From Actinacidiphila oryziradicis (GTDB lineage Bacteria > Actinomycetota > Actinomycetes > Streptomycetales > Streptomycetaceae), in NCBI RefSeq assembly GCF_005047355.1, contig NZ_SUMC01000036.1, positions 20,233-84,232 on the forward strand: a stretch of DNA of 64,000 nt, read 5' to 3'. The position numbers and the translations under genes were made by a program. Positions 62,145 through 64,000 of this stretch are shown in pieces. The notes below the pieces were generated by a model. It was not told the origin of the DNA. It saw only the letters and a program-made list of their open reading frames with translations, and made no database searches. Each line of letters starts with the position of its first letter. Within the stretch, counting starts at the first letter, position 1.

Positions 62145-63794
62145 ATGACTGCCAAGACCGACGACCGGATTCCGGTCCTCATCGCGGGCGGATCCCTGGT
62201 GGGCCTGTCCACCTCACTCTTCCTCGGCCGCCTGGGCGTCCCGCACCTGCTGGTCGAGAAGCACGCCGGCACCTCGCACCACCCCCGGGGCCGCGGCAAC
62301 AACGTACGCACCATGGAGCTGTTCCGGGTGGCCGGCGCCGAGCAGGGGATCCGGGACGCCGCCTCGGTGTTGGCCGAGAACCACGGCATCCTCCAGGCCG
62401 GGTCACTGACCGGGGCGGACCAGGAGTGGCTGTTCAAGGAGATCGACCCCGGCGGCGGGCTGGCCCGCTTCAGCCCCACCGGATGGTGCCTGTGCAGCCA
62501 GAACGACCTGGAGCCGGTGCTGCTGGAGCACGCCCGGGAACTCGGCGGCGACCTGCGGTTCTCCACCGAACTGGTCTCCTTCGAGCAGGACGCCGACGGC
62601 GTCACCGCCGTGCTGCTCGACCGCCCGACAGGCGAGCGGCACACCGTCCGCGCCGACTACCTCGTCGCCGCCGACGGGCCGCGCAGCCCCGTCCGGGAGC
62701 GGCTCGGCATCGGGCAGTCCGGCCCCGGCGACCTCTTCCACAACGTCAGCGTCACCTTCCGGGCCAAGCGGCTGGCCGAAGTGGTGGGCGAACGCCGCTT
62801 CATCGCCTGCTACCTGACCAACCATCAGGCCGGCGGGACACTGCTCCCGGTGGACAACAGCGAGCAGTGGGTCTTCCACATCCCCTGGCACCCCGACGCC
62901 GGCGAGACCCTTGACGACTTCACCGACGAGCGCTGCGCAGCACACATCAGCAACTCCGTCGGCGTACCCGGACTCGAGATCGAGATCACCGGCAAGGCTC
63001 CCTGGCACGCGGCCCAACGCGTCGCCGAGCGCTACCGTGAAGGCCGGGTCCTGCTCGCCGGTGACTCCGTTCACGAGATGTCCCCCACTGGCGCCTTCGG
63101 CTCCAACACCGGCATCCAGGATGCCCACAACCTCGCCTGGAAGCTCGCTGCCGTCCTCGGCGGCTGGGCGGGCCCCGGCCTGCTGGACACCTACGGTGCC
63201 GAACGGCAGCCCGTCGCCGAAGCCACCAGCGCCCGCGCCGCCTCCCGGGCCGCCGAACACAGCCACCCCGGCTACTCCGCCCTCCCCGGCATCGGCCGCC
63301 AGGCGGGCGTCCTCGCCGTGGCCCTGGGCTACCGCTACCCCCGGGGCGCCGTCTTCGGCACCGACCCGGACGCCCCGCCCGTGCCCGAGCGCTTCGATGC
63401 CGGCGGCGAGCCCGGCAGCCGCGCCCCGCACATGTGGCTGCGCCGCGACGCCGGGAATGTCCGCCCGACCGGAGCCGGGGGGCGGCTTTCCACCCTGGAC
63501 CTGTACGAGAGGTCCTTCGTCCTGCTCACCGGCCCGGCCGGCCGGCCGTGGCTCGCCGCGGCCCAGCGGGTGGCCGGCCGGCTGGGTGTTCCGCTGGACG
63601 CGTACGGCGTCGGACCGGACCAGGAACTGGTCCCCGAGCCCGGAGCGGACTGGGCGGAGATCCACGGCACCGCCGACGACGGCGCGGTGCTGGTACGCCC
63701 CGACGGCTTCGTCGCCTGGCGGGCGCCCGGAGCCGCGCCTGATCCGGACCAGACGCTCGCCGGTGTTCTGGAGACGGTGCTCAGCCGCCACTGA
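62145..63794 (+). CDS. FAD-dependent polyketide hydroxylase
   Basis: A 549-residue group A flavoprotein monooxygenase. The FAD site is VLIAGGSLVGLSTSLFLG, with RGRGNNVRTMELFRVAG, the DG motif YLVAADGPRSPVRERLG and the GD motif VLLAGDSVHEMSPTGAFGSN; a C-terminal thioredoxin-like domain follows. It resembles TcmG/WhiE-ORFVIII-type hydroxylases that oxygenate aromatic polyketides. Divergent orientation from the PKS unit is the arrangement of WhiE-ORFVIII in spore-pigment loci. The ATG at 62145 has a GGAGCG-type ribosome site. It is probably a tailoring enzyme of this cluster. Confidence 0.91.
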   Translation: MTAKTDDRIPVLIAGGSLVGLSTSLFLGRLGVPHLLVEKHAGTSHHPRGRGNNVRTMELFRVAGAEQGIRDAASVLAENHGILQAGSLTGADQEWLFKEIDPGGGLARFSPTGWCLCSQNDLEPVLLEHARELGGDLRFSTELVSFEQDADGVTAVLLDRPTGERHTVRADYLVAADGPRSPVRERLGIGQSGPGDLFHNVSVTFRAKRLAEVVGERRFIACYLTNHQAGGTLLPVDNSEQWVFHIPWHPDAGETLDDFTDERCAAHISNSVGVPGLEIEITGKAPWHAAQRVAERYREGRVLLAGDSVHEMSPTGAFGSNTGIQDAHNLAWKLAAVLGGWAGPGLLDTYGAERQPVAEATSARAASRAAEHSHPGYSALPGIGRQAGVLAVALGYRYPRGAVFGTDPDAPPVPERFDAGGEPGSRAPHMWLRRDAGNVRPTGAGGRLSTLDLYERSFVLLTGPAGRPWLAAAQRVAGRLGVPLDAYGVGPDQELVPEPGADWAEIHGTADDGAVLVRPDGFVAWRAPGAAPDPDQTLAGVLETVLSRH

Positions 63795-63933
63795 CCGGCC
63801 GTCAACGGTCAAAACCCATTGGGGAAAAGTCTTTGAGATTGGTGTGAACGGGCCCACGTATCCCGCCGTACTTACGACGTGGTGCTCGATTGAGGTCGGG
63901 CTGTGCTGGCCTGGCGGGTTGGCTGGTGGTTGA

Positions 63934-64000
63934 TTACCGCATGGCCGCGCGGTCGGAGACCAGGCCGGCGATGGCTTGGTAGGTCTGGTCGAAGTACTCG
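63934..64000 (-). CDS. C-terminus of a gene cut by the right window edge
   Basis: The last 67 bases read on the minus strand as EYFDQTYQAIAGLVSDRAAMR and stop (TAA at 63934-63936). The segment is too short for a firm family call; a helical C-terminus is likely. The 140 bases before it are non-coding and contain the 3' end of the hydroxylase region. Confidence 0.35.
   Translation of the reverse strand, partial: EYFDQTYQAIAGLVSDRAAMR

Overview
The window is high-GC actinobacterial DNA, almost certainly from a Streptomyces chromosome. The signs are G/C-rich third codon positions, GTG starts with GGAGG-type ribosome sites, many 4-base ATGA/GTGA gene overlaps, rare TTA codons, Streptomyces-type families (DUF5302, SCO2521-SCO2525, SchA/CurD) and a type II polyketide locus. 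It reads as accessory or arm-type sequence: intact metabolic cassettes sit beside several genes broken by deletions.

Layout. 1-3355: a secreted protein cut by the left edge, acetamidase, DUF5302 and a GNAT. 3585-10152: a head-to-tail cassette matching the SCO2525-SCO2524-SCO2523-SCO2522-SCO2521 families (methyltransferase, large helical protein, deviant P-loop ATPase, two proteins of unknown role), followed by a two-helix membrane protein with a cytosolic domain. Two cassette genes carry TTA (bldA-dependent) codons. 10572-11711: LCP cell-wall ligase. 11759-16735: hydroxyquinol pathway (FAD hydroxylase, intradiol dioxygenase, maleylacetate reductase) with a divergent Fis-type regulator. 16806-21535: pirin, small conserved protein, NUDIX, a 227-bp MITE-like element, a Cys-rich copper-binding-type bundle and an aldehyde dehydrogenase. 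21559-27088: relics of sugar-utilisation genes (GH43 tail, internally deleted DUF2264) mixed with GNATs, an F420-type oxidoreductase, GH25 lysozyme and a metallo-beta-lactamase-fold enzyme.

27398-33309: MFS carrier, lacZ-type GH2 galactosidase, relics of an ABC sugar permease and a ricin-lectin protein, and a ROK regulator. 33423-38777: small kinase, an ABC system whose ATPase is fused to an extracellular S15-like hydrolase, and an aldo/keto reductase. 39142-44156: ergothioneine genes egtA-egtB-(small ORF)-egtC-egtD, preceded by a 34-residue peptide gene. 44296-53594: amino-acid permease, secreted trypsin-like protease, a CobW/acyl-CoA-ligase chimeric pseudogene, VOC protein, lipase-maturation-type membrane protein, secreted beta-helix protein, O-methyltransferase, and a class F-type sortase with a secreted cell-envelope protein.

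53922-63794: a type II aromatic polyketide locus. Seven genes lie on the minus strand in the order SchA/CurD protein, KS-alpha, KS-beta, ACP, TcmI cyclase, fused acetyl-CoA carboxylase carboxyltransferase, biotin carrier and biotin carboxylase (eight counting both KS subunits). A divergent FAD hydroxylase faces them. The locus therefore carries its own malonyl-CoA supply. It may continue past the right edge, where another gene is cut.

The best candidate for an uncharacterised system is the SCO2521-SCO2525 cassette plus its membrane neighbour. Family names are from memory of protein families; no search was run.
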